Below are positions 18,278 to 27,878 of a stretch of 64,000 nucleotides of DNA, piece by piece. The position numbers and the translations under genes were made by a program. The DNA lies in NCBI GenBank assembly GCA_023228645.1, contig JALOAT010000013.1, positions 16,395 through 80,394 of the forward strand, given 5' to 3'. The first letter of the stretch is position 1; the number at the start of each line of letters is the position of its first letter. The stretch comes from Gammaproteobacteria bacterium. GTDB lineage: Bacteria > Pseudomonadota > Gammaproteobacteria > Thiohalomonadales > Thiohalomonadaceae. The notes beneath the pieces were generated by a model that was not told where the DNA came from, searched no databases, and worked only from the letters and a program-made list of their open reading frames with translations.

Positions 18278-18928
18278 ATGTATTGGCAAGAAGACACGGA
18301 CGAAACCGGGTTCGTCGTTCCCGACAACGTCATCGACCTGGCCTTTTCCATCACCTGCCAAGCGTTACCCGTGGACCACGCACAGGCGCTGTACACGGCC
18401 GTGGCCGGCGTACTGTCCTGGCTGGCCGATGAGGCGGGCGCGGGGATCCACACCATCCACGGCGCCGATTCCGGCAACGGCTGGGAGCGCCCGGAAGACG
18501 TGCTGTTGCTGTCGCGACGCACCAAGCTCGTGCTGCGCCTGCCCAAGGCGCGCGTCGAGGCGGCGCGTGCCCTCACCGGGCAGTGCATCGACGTCGCCGG
18601 TCACGCCATGGAAATCGGTGAGGCCCAGCCGCGCCAGCTGAGCAAGAGCGGCACGCTGTACGCCCGCTATGTGAGCATCGAGGCCCCCGGGGACGAAGAG
18701 GTGTTCCTGCACACCTGCGTGGCCGAACTGCGCGAGCAGGGGATCCGGGCAAAGAAGTTCCTGTGCGGCAAGACCACCACGCTGCACACCGATGCCGGCC
18801 CCTTGGAGACACGCAGCCTGATGGTGGCGGACTTATCCTTGGAGGATTCCGTGCGGCTACAGGAACACGGCGTCGGCGCACACCGCCATCTTGGCTGCGG
18901 CTTGTTCATCGCGTCCAAGGCGGTATAA
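18278..18928 (+). CDS. Cas6/Cmx6-like RAMP protein without a CRISPR array
   Basis: A 216-residue protein that matches the Cas6 variant known from type I-MYXAN systems (Cmx6). It has the early PVDHAQALYTAVAGVLSWL region with a conserved His34, IHTIHGA, the RAMP segments KLVLRLPKARV and TLYARYVSIEA, and the C-terminal glycine-rich loop HGVGAHRHLGCGLFIASK (residues 198-214). Cas6 proteins cut pre-crRNA. No repeat array or other cas gene is in the window, and the gene lies in an operon with a DsrC paralogue. It starts at the ATG one base after the previous stop. A role in processing some other RNA is possible but unproven. Confidence 0.75.
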   Translation: MYWQEDTDETGFVVPDNVIDLAFSITCQALPVDHAQALYTAVAGVLSWLADEAGAGIHTIHGADSGNGWERPEDVLLLSRRTKLVLRLPKARVEAARALTGQCIDVAGHAMEIGEAQPRQLSKSGTLYARYVSIEAPGDEEVFLHTCVAELREQGIRAKKFLCGKTTTLHTDAGPLETRSLMVADLSLEDSVRLQEHGVGAHRHLGCGLFIASKAV

Positions 18929-18983
18929 TCCAGCCCCGCAAATTTTCCTTATAAATCAGTAAACCACGCCTTAAGGAGAGCAC

Positions 18984-19325
18984 ATGGCCTACGTAGTAAA
19001 CGGCAGCACCATCGAATGTGATGATCACGGCTACCTCGTCAACCAGGACGATTGGAACCGCGAAGTCGCCGAGGCGATCGCACAGGAGGACGGTGTCACC
19101 CTGAATCAACGCGCCTGGGACATCATCGAGTACCTGCGCGACGAGTACTTCAACAACAACGGCAACCAGCCCAACGAGCGCAACATGGTCAAGCACTTCA
19201 AGGAGTTCTGGAACGATGCCAGCGTCGATGCCAAGGCCCTGTACGAAAGCTTCCCGCGCGGACCCGCCAAGCAGGCGAGCAAGATCGCCGGCCTGCCGGA
19301 GACCAAGCGCAAGGGCGGCTATTAA
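18984..19325 (+). CDS. rspA: RspA-type DsrC/TusE paralogue lacking both C-terminal cysteines
   Basis: A 113-residue protein with the full DsrC/TusE fold (MAYVVNGSTIECDDHGYLVN; NMVKHFKEFWN; FPRGPAKQASKIAGLPE). The position of the first redox cysteine is Ser and the penultimate cysteine is absent (tail ...KRKGGY), so it cannot carry a persulfide as DsrC does. Such cysteine-less members have been called regulatory sulfur-related proteins (RspA). It has GGAG 8 bases before the ATG and a strong terminator behind. A Cys at residue 12 is outside the catalytic arm. Confidence 0.85.
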   Translation: MAYVVNGSTIECDDHGYLVNQDDWNREVAEAIAQEDGVTLNQRAWDIIEYLRDEYFNNNGNQPNERNMVKHFKEFWNDASVDAKALYESFPRGPAKQASKIAGLPETKRKGGY

Positions 19326-19343
19326 TCGCTCCGCTTCGGTTGC

Positions 19344-19375
19344 AAAAAAACGCCCGCGATCGCGGGCGTTTTTTT
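19344..19375 (+). terminator. bidirectional terminator after rspA
   Basis: A perfect palindrome with seven A residues, CGCCCGCG-AT-CGCGGGCG region, and seven T residues. It is a textbook Rho-independent terminator, effective for either strand, 18 bases past the rspA stop. Confidence 0.92.
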
Positions 19376-19443
19376 ATGCGTTTCAACCACGGAGGCCACA
19401 AAGGTCACGGGGAAAAGTCCGCCAATGAACGCGAAGGTATTTC

Positions 19444-19476
19444 GTAGGTCACGTTGGCGCGCAGCGCCTACGTGAC
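19444..19476. repeat. REP-like element, long form (33 bp)
   Basis: Begins GTAGGTCACGTTGGCGCG and is the exact reverse complement of the 33-bp arm inside the tandem units at 24168-24570. It has no coding content. Around it, up to 19581, are low-information sequences with GGCGTTCTTGGCGTCTTGGCG-type wording, of a kind also present just after the tandem array (24571-24600). Confidence 0.75.
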
Positions 19477-19581
19477 ATTCCGGGGTTCAACGTGTGGAGA
19501 ATTGTTGATTCCTTGGCGTTCTTGGCGTCTTGGCGAGAGGAACTCTTCTCTGCACCGGCCTTCCGTGTCCCCTTCAGGAAT

Positions 19582-20613
19582 TCAAAATTCAATTGAAACC
19601 GCCGCCGCTTCCACACCTTTCTGGCCATCACGACCGAAGGCAGCCAGCAAGCGATGCGCGACATTTTCCCAGTGGTCCTTGCCTTCGGAAACCACCTGCG
19701 TCAGCACGCCCGCATTGCCGCCGAGCCAGGCCTCGTAGGCTCGCGCCAGCGAGGGAAACAGGGAACGGCGCATACCTGTGAGATTGGCGAAGAAAAAGTG
19801 GATGGAAGGCACGGCCTCGCGTGTCATCAGGGCAGGAAGGGTCACCAGGCAATCGGCCAGGTGGTCGCGCACGGCGCGTGCCGTGTATTCGGCGCGGGAG
19901 CGAAACACACCGGCGAGCAGTTTTTCCCAACCTGCGCCCAGGCGACGCCCGGCTTCCACTTCGCCCATCTCGTGCAGGATCACGCTGTCGATCTCGCGAT
20001 CGGTCATGGCGTCGAGGGCCGCCGTGAAATTTCCCTCGAAATCGTAATGGGCGACCGCCCGGCCCATGGCATTGTCCCGCTTGTGCCAGCGCCATTCCTC
20101 CAGGCGTTCCCACAGCGTGCGTTGCAGGGATTCGCGCCGCACGAATACCGTCTCGCCGATACTCATGGCCGGTGGTGCGGTGATGTCGCGGGCATATTCG
20201 CGTCCTGCGACATAAACGTGCAGGCCGTCGAGGATTTCCTCCCGTTGCAGATCGGCGAGAAAAAAAAGCGGCTTGGCGTAGTTGCCGTAGCCACCGCTGT
20301 AGACCAGCCCCTCCATGGTGAGCAACGCATTCAACTCATCGGTTGCGAAGGGATCCAGTTCACGGCTGGCGAAGGGAATCCGCGCAAATTCCGCATCTTC
20401 CAGCCCGTGCCACAGGTGCTCGCGTTCTACCAGCCATTGGCCGAGTTCCTTGTCGGGCAGGGAATCGCCATAGCCGAAGCCGCGCTCCCAGCGGAAATAC
20501 TCACGCATCTTGAGCAGATAGATGCAAAGGGAATAATCGCGAGCGAACAGGGCGTCCGAGATGTGACAGTTGTGCTGTACGCTGGCGCGCAGGCGGGCGA
20601 ATTCGGGCGTCAT
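19582..20613 (-). CDS. Sfum_1244 family protein
   Basis: A 343-residue protein starting at MTPEFARLRASVQHNCHISDA, the conserved N-terminus of the Sfum_1244 family, seen in sulfur-oxidising and sulfate-reducing bacteria. It includes FGYGDSLPDKELGQWL, the histidine-bearing ILHEMGEVEAGRRLG, and RAVRDHLADCLVTLP. The E/H pair in LHEMGE could bind metal but is not a standard protease motif. It is divergent from the 195-residue gene, with 116 bp between starts. The biochemical function is not known. An upstream in-frame extension to 20796 runs into the promoter region and is not supported. Confidence 0.82.
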   Translation of the reverse strand: MTPEFARLRASVQHNCHISDALFARDYSLCIYLLKMREYFRWERGFGYGDSLPDKELGQWLVEREHLWHGLEDAEFARIPFASRELDPFATDELNALLTMEGLVYSGGYGNYAKPLFFLADLQREEILDGLHVYVAGREYARDITAPPAMSIGETVFVRRESLQRTLWERLEEWRWHKRDNAMGRAVAHYDFEGNFTAALDAMTDREIDSVILHEMGEVEAGRRLGAGWEKLLAGVFRSRAEYTARAVRDHLADCLVTLPALMTREAVPSIHFFFANLTGMRRSLFPSLARAYEAWLGGNAGVLTQVVSEGKDHWENVAHRLLAAFGRDGQKGVEAAAVSIEF

Positions 20614-20729
20614 TGATGGCCTCGGATGGAATTGCTTGGCCAGCCGGTAATTGCCAAGTAAAATCCTTGGATATTTCAACACTAGCATGGCGGATCGGCA
20701 CTGCCAATCCGCCCGGGAGAGAACACGCA

Positions 20730-21317
20730 ATGCGCGTACGCAGCCGCTGGTACAAGAAGGACAAATCCGTTTCCATCGATGAGATCGCGGGTGCACTTGC
20801 CTTCGTTGCCTGGCGCATCGGCCAGAACGCAGTGAACAAGATGTACAACGCCGGCTTCAACTACCGCTCCAACGTACAGCAGCTGGCGGTCATCGGCGAG
20901 ATCCTCATCTTCCTCATCCAGGTGACCGATCGCCTGGCCTACGAAGAACTGGAAGAGGACGACCGCGTACGCTTCGTCACCGAATTGGCACGCCGTCTCG
21001 CCGGCACACTGGCCGACAACATGAGCGACGAGGCCGGCCCCGGTGACTACCGCGCCCCCTTCATCGAGCGCCTCAACGAGCGTGCCGAGGCCTACGCGGA
21101 GTTCGGCTTCACGGACGGCGAGCCCAGCTACCCCTTCCTGCGTTACCTGGGCACCTGTGTGGATCAGCTCATGGGCGGCCAGGAGAACAAGTGGGTCATC
21201 GAGCAAGTCATGGAAGTCGAGGCCCCCGCTGCGGTGAAGACCCTGCGCCGCGCGTTCCACAATTTACTGGAAGGCAAGAAACCCGAGGTGGAAGGTGAAG
21301 GCGGCATGCCCGCCTGA
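20730..21317 (+). CDS. conserved hypothetical protein (195 aa)
   Basis: Starts at MRVRSRWYKKDKSVSIDEIA with a purine-rich GGGAGAGAA upstream. It is a soluble, mainly helical acidic protein (GALAFVAWRIGQNAVNKMYNAGF; ILIFLIQVTDRLAYEELEEDDRVRF; RYLGTCVDQLMGG). No catalytic motif is recognised. It precedes tmk by 51 bp and is probably transcribed with or just before the tmk operon. A longer frame beginning at 20613 overlaps the divergent promoter and is unlikely. Confidence 0.75.
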   Translation: MRVRSRWYKKDKSVSIDEIAGALAFVAWRIGQNAVNKMYNAGFNYRSNVQQLAVIGEILIFLIQVTDRLAYEELEEDDRVRFVTELARRLAGTLADNMSDEAGPGDYRAPFIERLNERAEAYAEFGFTDGEPSYPFLRYLGTCVDQLMGGQENKWVIEQVMEVEAPAAVKTLRRAFHNLLEGKKPEVEGEGGMPA

Positions 21318-23002
<1,685 letters not shown>

Positions 23003-23006
23003 ACCG

Positions 23007-23360
23007 ATGCAATCAGCAATGGCCGGACGCCAGGGTATCTTGTCCCTGACCATCAAGGACAAGAGTGCGCTGTACGCGGCCTACATGCCCTTCATCCGCA
23101 ACGGCGGCCTGTTCATCCCCACCAACAAGCCCTATGACTTGGGGGATGAAGTATTCATGTTGCTCACCCTCATGGACGAGAGCGAAAAGCTGCCCGTCGC
23201 CGGCAAGATCGTCTGGATCACCCCCAAGGGCGCTCAGGGCAACCGCGCTGCGGGCATCGGCGTGCAGTTCTCCGACCAGGACGGCGGCGCGGCCCGCACC
23301 AAGATCGAAACCTACCTGGCCGGCGCCCTCAAGTCCGATCGCCAGACCCACACCATGTAA
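23007..23360 (+). CDS. pilZ: PilZ domain protein (type IV pilus assembly type)
   Basis: A 117-residue single-domain PilZ protein starting at MQSAMAGRQGILSLTIKDKS. It reads FIRNGGLFIPTNKPYDLGDE, lacking the RxxxR c-di-GMP binding motif, as in the Pseudomonas PilZ encoded in the same place between holB and tatD. That group works in type IV pilus biogenesis through FimX/PilB contacts, not by binding c-di-GMP itself. It is co-operonic with tmk, holB and tatD. Confidence 0.92.
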   Translation: MQSAMAGRQGILSLTIKDKSALYAAYMPFIRNGGLFIPTNKPYDLGDEVFMLLTLMDESEKLPVAGKIVWITPKGAQGNRAAGIGVQFSDQDGGAARTKIETYLAGALKSDRQTHTM

Positions 23361-23383
23361 GCTGCGCCGCGCGCGCCCTCCCC

Positions 23384-24178
23384 ATGACTGCCTTGCTCGT
23401 CGACAGCCATTGTCATCTCGATCGTCTTGATTGCGCCCCGTTCGGCGGCAGCCTGGAGGGCGTGCTGGCCCATGCGCGCGAGCAGGGCGTCGGCTGGTTC
23501 CTGTGCGTGTCCATCGACATGGACAATGCGCCCGTAGTGCGCGAGCTCGCCGAACGCCATGAAAACGTGTTTGCCACCGTCGGCATACACCCCAACGAAC
23601 CACTCGCCGACGAGCCCGACGTAGCGACCCTGGTCGCCATGACCGCACACCCGTGCATCGTCGGCATCGGCGAAACCGGGCTCGACTACTTCCGCAGCGA
23701 AGGCGATCTGGAATGGCAGCGCGAGCGCTTCCGCCGCCACATCGCCGCCGCGCGCCAGGTGGGCAAGCCGCTCATCGTGCATTCCCGCGATGCCAAGGAA
23801 GACACCCTCAAGGTACTGGAGGAGGCGGGGGCCGCTGAGGTGGGCGGGGTGATGCACTGCTTCGTGGACGACTGGACCACGGCGGAGCGCGCCATGGAGT
23901 TGGGCTTCTACATCTCGTTTTCGGGGATCGTCACCTTCCGTACCGCCGATGCCCTGCGTGAGGTGGCCAGGCGCGTGCCGCTGGATCGCCTGCTGGTGGA
24001 AACCGATTCCCCCTATCTCGCCCCCGTGCCGCACCGCGGCAAGGGCAACGTGCCGGGCTATGTGCGCCACGTGGCGGAGCACATTGCCGAACTGCGCGGT
24101 CTGCCCTTCGAGGCCCTGGCCGAACAGACCACCGAAAATTTCTTCCGGCTATTCTCGGCGGCCACGCGGGTTTGGTAG
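23384..24178 (+). CDS. TatD-family metal-dependent DNase
   Basis: A 264-residue TIM-barrel hydrolase with all family motifs: DSHCHLD, GETGLDY, IVHSRDA, VMHCFVDD and ETDSPYLAPVPHRGK. Such YcfH/TatD enzymes are Mg-dependent 3'-5' exonucleases. The last codons (TRVW-stop, about 24168-24178) are part of the first unit of a 105-bp tandem repeat, so the duplicated copies downstream carry a piece of this gene's end. Confidence 0.94.
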   Translation: MTALLVDSHCHLDRLDCAPFGGSLEGVLAHAREQGVGWFLCVSIDMDNAPVVRELAERHENVFATVGIHPNEPLADEPDVATLVAMTAHPCIVGIGETGLDYFRSEGDLEWQRERFRRHIAAARQVGKPLIVHSRDAKEDTLKVLEEAGAAEVGGVMHCFVDDWTTAERAMELGFYISFSGIVTFRTADALREVARRVPLDRLLVETDSPYLAPVPHRGKGNVPGYVRHVAEHIAELRGLPFEALAEQTTENFFRLFSAATRVW

Positions 24179-24570
24179 GTCACGTTGCGAAGCTACGTGA
24201 CCTCTTCGAACCGCGGCTGTCACGTAGGCGCTGCGCACCAACGTGACCTACGGCTGTTCGCGGCGGCCGTGCGGGTTTGGTAGGTCACGTTGCGAAGCTA
24301 CGTGACATCTTCGAACCGCGGTTGTCACGTAGGCGCTGCGCGCCAACGTGACCTACGGCTGTTCGCGGCGGCCGTGCGGGTTTGGTAGGTCACGTTGCGA
24401 AGCTACGTGACATCTTCGAACCGCGGTTGTCACGTAGGCGCTGCGCGCCAACGTGTCTACGGCTGTTCGCGGCGGCCGTGCGGGTTTGGTAGGTCACGTT
24501 GCGAAGCTTCGTGACATCTTCGGACCGCGGCTGTCACGTAGGCGCTGCGCGCCAACGTATCTACGGCCTC
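24168..24570. repeat. tandem array of about 105-bp units built from REP-like palindromes
   Basis: Four units start at 24168, 24273, 24378 and 24482 (periods 105, 105, 104) and begin GGGTTTGGTAGGTCACGTTG. Each contains a 27-bp arm and a 33-bp arm of the dispersed palindrome, separated by CTTCGAACCGCGG. The last unit is incomplete. The unit includes the 3' end of tatD, so the array arose by local duplication across the gene end. Together with the low-information stretch up to 24609 this fills the gap to the next gene. Confidence 0.9.
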
Positions 24571-24609
24571 GGCGCCCTTCGCGTCTTTGCGTTGGGCCGT
24601 TTTCTTCCC

Positions 24610-25671
24610 TCACGCCGTATGTTCCTGCTTGATCGCCATGAGGCCGCCCTTGAGGACGTGGGCGTCGAAACCGCGTTCGGAGAGCAGGTAGGCCGCCGAG
24701 GAACTGCGTCGCCCGGTGTCGCAATAGACGATGTATTTCCTGCCCTTGTCCAGGGCCGGCGCCTTGATACGCAGCAGATACAGCGGCACGTGCAGGCTGC
24801 CCGGGATGGCGTAGTTCTTGTGCTCGTTCTCCAGTCGCACGTCCAGCCACACCGCGCCCTTTCTAACCAGTTCCTGCGCCTGTTCGAAGTTGACCGATGA
24901 CAGGATCGGCGCCTTCAGCAAGGCCTCGAAATCCGCCTTGCCCAGACGCATGAGGGTGCCGTCCGTGAGCATGGTGACATTGGCGTTGCGCCGTGCGCCC
25001 GAAATGAGCGCCTCTTCGCCGAAGCTCGCGCCGGCGTCCAGCTCGGCCAGCTTGATCACCTTGTCGCTCTTGCTGGCATCACGGGTGACCAGGCAGCGGC
25101 CCTTGCTCATGTAATAGTAATAATCCCCTTCATCGCCCTGACGGATGATGACCTCACCGGCCTTGACCGGCACCGGCTGCATGCGCATGAACATGGCCTG
25201 GATGTTGGTCGGCGGGATGCGGTGGAACAGGCTCGAACGCAGGATGTTGGTCATCCAGTCCGTATCGTCCGCGTCGTTCTGCTCCTCGATCTCCGTCACC
25301 ATGTAGCCGGCGTTCTGATCCCAGGTGAGCAGGATGTCGAGCAGGTCGTTGTCGATACGCAGGAATTCGATATTGGTCCTGGCCGTGGCCGTGGCCTGGC
25401 GCGGCCGATGGTGGTCCAGGGGGAAACGTGCGGCCTGGCTACCCCCGACGACGACCTTCTCACCGGTGCCGTCCGCCAGCCCGATTTCACCGGCGATCAG
25501 ATAAAACGAGTAGTTATCGTTGTCGTCCGCCTGGAACAACTGACGCCCAGCTGAAAGGGTCTCGACGTAGGTCTTGTCGGCAAGGTCACGCAGGTTGTCC
25601 TGGGTGAGCTGGCTCACGGGGATGAGTTGGCGCAAGACCTGGAGACTGACCCGTTTCTTTTCTTCGGCCAT
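24610..25671 (-). CDS. double cyclic-nucleotide-binding domain protein with C-terminal rhodanese domain
   Basis: A 353-residue cytosolic protein. The first cNMP-like domain (about 15-125) is degenerate. The second (about 140-255) has PVKAGEVIIRQGDEGDYYYY and GASFGEEALISGARRNA, the phosphate-binding cassette pattern. A rhodanese domain (about 262-350) ends the protein, with active-site loop CDTGRRSSSAAYLL. Cyclic-nucleotide control of a sulfurtransferase, or sensing only, are both possible. No DNA-binding domain is present. The neighbours are a tandem repeat array and a class V aminotransferase. Confidence 0.88.
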   Translation of the reverse strand: MAEEKKRVSLQVLRQLIPVSQLTQDNLRDLADKTYVETLSAGRQLFQADDNDNYSFYLIAGEIGLADGTGEKVVVGGSQAARFPLDHHRPRQATATARTNIEFLRIDNDLLDILLTWDQNAGYMVTEIEEQNDADDTDWMTNILRSSLFHRIPPTNIQAMFMRMQPVPVKAGEVIIRQGDEGDYYYYMSKGRCLVTRDASKSDKVIKLAELDAGASFGEEALISGARRNANVTMLTDGTLMRLGKADFEALLKAPILSSVNFEQAQELVRKGAVWLDVRLENEHKNYAIPGSLHVPLYLLRIKAPALDKGRKYIVYCDTGRRSSSAAYLLSERGFDAHVLKGGLMAIKQEHTA

Positions 25672-25737
25672 TCGTCGAGACGGTTTGGAGGGGAGGGGGG
25701 AAGTTCGCGAAATGCTATCACCCCAGGCGCATGCCGC

Positions 25738-26877
25738 TCAAACCGGGGCTCGACATGCCGTAATGGCATCCAGTGCTTGCACGATGGCGGACGGTTCGGT
25801 GTAGAAATGGGGTGACAGCCGCACGCCGCCGCCACGCAGGGCGCACACCACCTGCTGCGCACGCAGGTGCTCGAACAGCGCCTCGGGCGCGCAGTCCGGG
25901 CGCCGCAGGGTGACGATACCGGCGCGGCGCACCGGGTCCTCGGGGGTGAGCAGCGTCCAGCCTTCACGTCGACAATGCTCCACGATGACGTCGATGCGTT
26001 CGGCCACCAGGGACTCGACGCGGGACACGCCCACCTCCAGCAGCAGCGACAGGCTGGCCTGCAGGGCGTGGACACCGAGCATGTTGGGACTACCGCATTC
26101 GAAGCGCCGCGCGCTCGCGGCCAGGACCCAGTCGCGGCGCTCGTAGTCGCCCGGGTGCTCGACCATATGCCAGCCGTATTCGAACAACCGCAGGCGCTCG
26201 CGCAACGCAGGGCGGCACCAGAACACCCCGAGGCCTTCCGGTCCGAGCAGCCACTTATGACCGTCCGCCGTCAGGAAATCGATACCGAATGCCTCCACGT
26301 CCATGGGCAGCACGCCCAGGCTTTGAATGGCGTCCACCACGAAGAGCGTGCCGCGCTGGCGGCAGGCCTGCCCCAGGCGCTCCAGGTCCATGCGCAGGCC
26401 CGAGGCGTACTGCACCGCACTGACCGCCAGCAGCCGGGTGCGGGTATCGGCGAGGGCGAGCAGGGCGCCTTCCGGGTCCGGCCCGGCGATGTTCGCGACC
26501 CGTACTTCCACCCCATGCGGCCGCAGGGACTCCCAGACGATGCGGTTGGAAGGAAACTCCTGGTCGGAGATCACGACGTTGTCACCCGGCGCCCAGTCCA
26601 GCCCATGGGCGACGAAGGAAAGCCCTTCCGAGGTGTTCTTCACCAGGGCAACGTCGTCCAGGGAGGCCGCACCGATGAGCGCCCGCAGCTGTTCGCGCAA
26701 GCTGTTCTCCACGGTGATCCAGCGCGGGTAGTCGCGTGCCCCGACGCGGCAGTTTTCCTCGGCAAACCGGCTGACCGCATCACGGGTACGCCGGGGCCAG
26801 GGGGCCACGGCGGCATGGTTCAGGTAGACGAGCCCGGGCTCCAGGGGAAATTCTTTGGCAAAAAGACTCGATTTCAC
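25738..26877 (-). CDS. class V aminotransferase (cysteine desulfurase-like)
   Basis: A 379-residue PLP enzyme. From the chosen GTG start (KSSLFAKEFPLEPG) it shows LNHAAVAPWPRRT, KNTSEGLSFVAHGL, the PLP region DAIQSLGVLPMDV and the Schiff-base lysine in TADGHKWLLGPEGLGVFW (about Lys208). This is the NifS/Csd fold, but the classical cysteine-bearing loop is not evident, so desulfurase activity is uncertain; an isopenicillin-epimerase-like or other lyase role is possible. A TTG 14 codons upstream is a weaker start. Divergent from arsR. Confidence 0.85.
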   Translation of the reverse strand: MKSSLFAKEFPLEPGLVYLNHAAVAPWPRRTRDAVSRFAEENCRVGARDYPRWITVENSLREQLRALIGAASLDDVALVKNTSEGLSFVAHGLDWAPGDNVVISDQEFPSNRIVWESLRPHGVEVRVANIAGPDPEGALLALADTRTRLLAVSAVQYASGLRMDLERLGQACRQRGTLFVVDAIQSLGVLPMDVEAFGIDFLTADGHKWLLGPEGLGVFWCRPALRERLRLFEYGWHMVEHPGDYERRDWVLAASARRFECGSPNMLGVHALQASLSLLLEVGVSRVESLVAERIDVIVEHCRREGWTLLTPEDPVRRAGIVTLRRPDCAPEALFEHLRAQQVVCALRGGGVRLSPHFYTEPSAIVQALDAITACRAPV

Positions 26878-27037
26878 TTTTAAAGCACTCTCTCGTGTCG
26901 CTTGAACAAGTGCGCGCAACTTACTGGTGTAAAAGCAAATTACGAGCGCACGTGCGGGCCTGCGACAGGGGCGCCGTGCGCACTGCCTGCCACTATAGGC
27001 AAACCTGTCAGGTCCGCGTAGCGAAACATATATCTGC

Positions 27038-27066
27038 TTGACCGTATATTGATACAGGCATATATT
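27038..27066 (+). promoter_or_regulatory. sigma-70 promoter of arsR
   Basis: TTGACC and TATATT are separated by exactly 17 bases, with the predicted start of transcription only a few bases before the arsR ATG at 27075, giving a nearly leaderless mRNA. CATATATCTG and CAGGCATATAT flank the promoter as an imperfect dyad, a probable ArsR operator covering the polymerase site. Confidence 0.75.
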
Positions 27067-27074
27067 TCCGCACC

Positions 27075-27428
27075 ATGAACGCCTTCGCCGACAGTTTCTT
27101 TCGCCTGCTGGCCGACCCGACCCGACTGCGCTGCCTGGTGCTAATGCAACGGGAGGGTGAACTCTGCGTGTGCGAGCTGACCCACGCCCTCGGCGAGATC
27201 CAGCCGAAGATCTCCCGGCACCTGGCCGCGCTGCGCGATGGCCGTCTGGTGCTGGACCGGCGCCAGGGCCAATGGGTTTTCTATCAAATCAGCCCCGAGC
27301 TACCGGCCTGGGCTGCCGAGGTGCTGGCCACCACCGCCCACGGCCTCCGGGACCAGGCCCCGTACAGCACCGATCACCAGAACCTCACCCAAATGCCCAA
27401 TCGACCCGAGAGCCGCTGCTGCGGCTGA
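27075..27428 (+). CDS. arsR: ArsR-family arsenic-responsive repressor
   Basis: A 117-residue winged-helix repressor. ELCVCELTHALGEIQPKISR carries the CxC metalloid-sensing motif in helix 3 and the recognition helix. Further cysteines occur near the start (RCLVL) and at the end (RCCG), either of which may supply a third arsenite ligand. It heads the operon arsR-arsC-acr3 and probably represses its own promoter. A very short leader suggests translation starts at or near the mRNA 5' end. Confidence 0.92.
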   Translation: MNAFADSFFRLLADPTRLRCLVLMQREGELCVCELTHALGEIQPKISRHLAALRDGRLVLDRRQGQWVFYQISPELPAWAAEVLATTAHGLRDQAPYSTDHQNLTQMPNRPESRCCG

Positions 27429-27437
27429 AAGGACCCC

Positions 27438-27878
27438 ATGGACACGCTGCACCTGTTGTTCCTTTGCACCGGCAATTCCTGCCGCTCCCAGATGGCCGAG
27501 GGCTGGGGCCGCCATTTCGGCGGCAACGCCATCGAGGTGCAGTCCGCCGGCATCGAGGCCCACGGCAAAAATCCGCGCGCCATCGCCGTGATGAGGGAGG
27601 CGGGCATCGACATCTCGGGCCAGGAGTCCACCCGGCTCACCCCGGCCATGCTGGCGTGGGCCGACGTGGTGGTGACCGTGTGCGGCCATGCCGACGAGCA
27701 CTGCCCGGTGCTGCCCGCCGGCACCCGCAAGATCCACTGGCCCCTTAACGACCCGGCCAAGGCCCAGGGCAGCGAGGAGGCGATCATGGCGGTGTTCCGC
27801 GCCACCCGCGACGACATCCGCGGTCGGGTGGAAGGGATCATGCGTCAACTGGCGAATGAACAGGGCGGTATTCGGTGA
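27438..27878 (+). CDS. arsC: thioredoxin-coupled arsenate reductase (LMW phosphatase fold)
   Basis: A 146-residue enzyme that reduces arsenate to arsenite. The low-molecular-weight tyrosine phosphatase loop is CTGNSCRS (residues 10-17, C-x5-R type). The redox cysteine CGHADEHCP (two cysteines near residues 80-87) gives the triple-cysteine relay recycled by thioredoxin. Its stop overlaps the GTG start of acr3. Confidence 0.94.
   Translation: MDTLHLLFLCTGNSCRSQMAEGWGRHFGGNAIEVQSAGIEAHGKNPRAIAVMREAGIDISGQESTRLTPAMLAWADVVVTVCGHADEHCPVLPAGTRKIHWPLNDPAKAQGSEEAIMAVFRATRDDIRGRVEGIMRQLANEQGGIR

Noticed and set aside
18984..19325. Second functional dsrC
   Set aside because: The fold matches but both redox cysteines are absent, so it was called an RspA-type paralogue instead.
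24168..24570. CRISPR array
   Set aside because: The units are about 105 bp and fully repeated, including the part that would be spacer, and they contain the end of tatD; this is a tandem duplication of REP-like palindromes.
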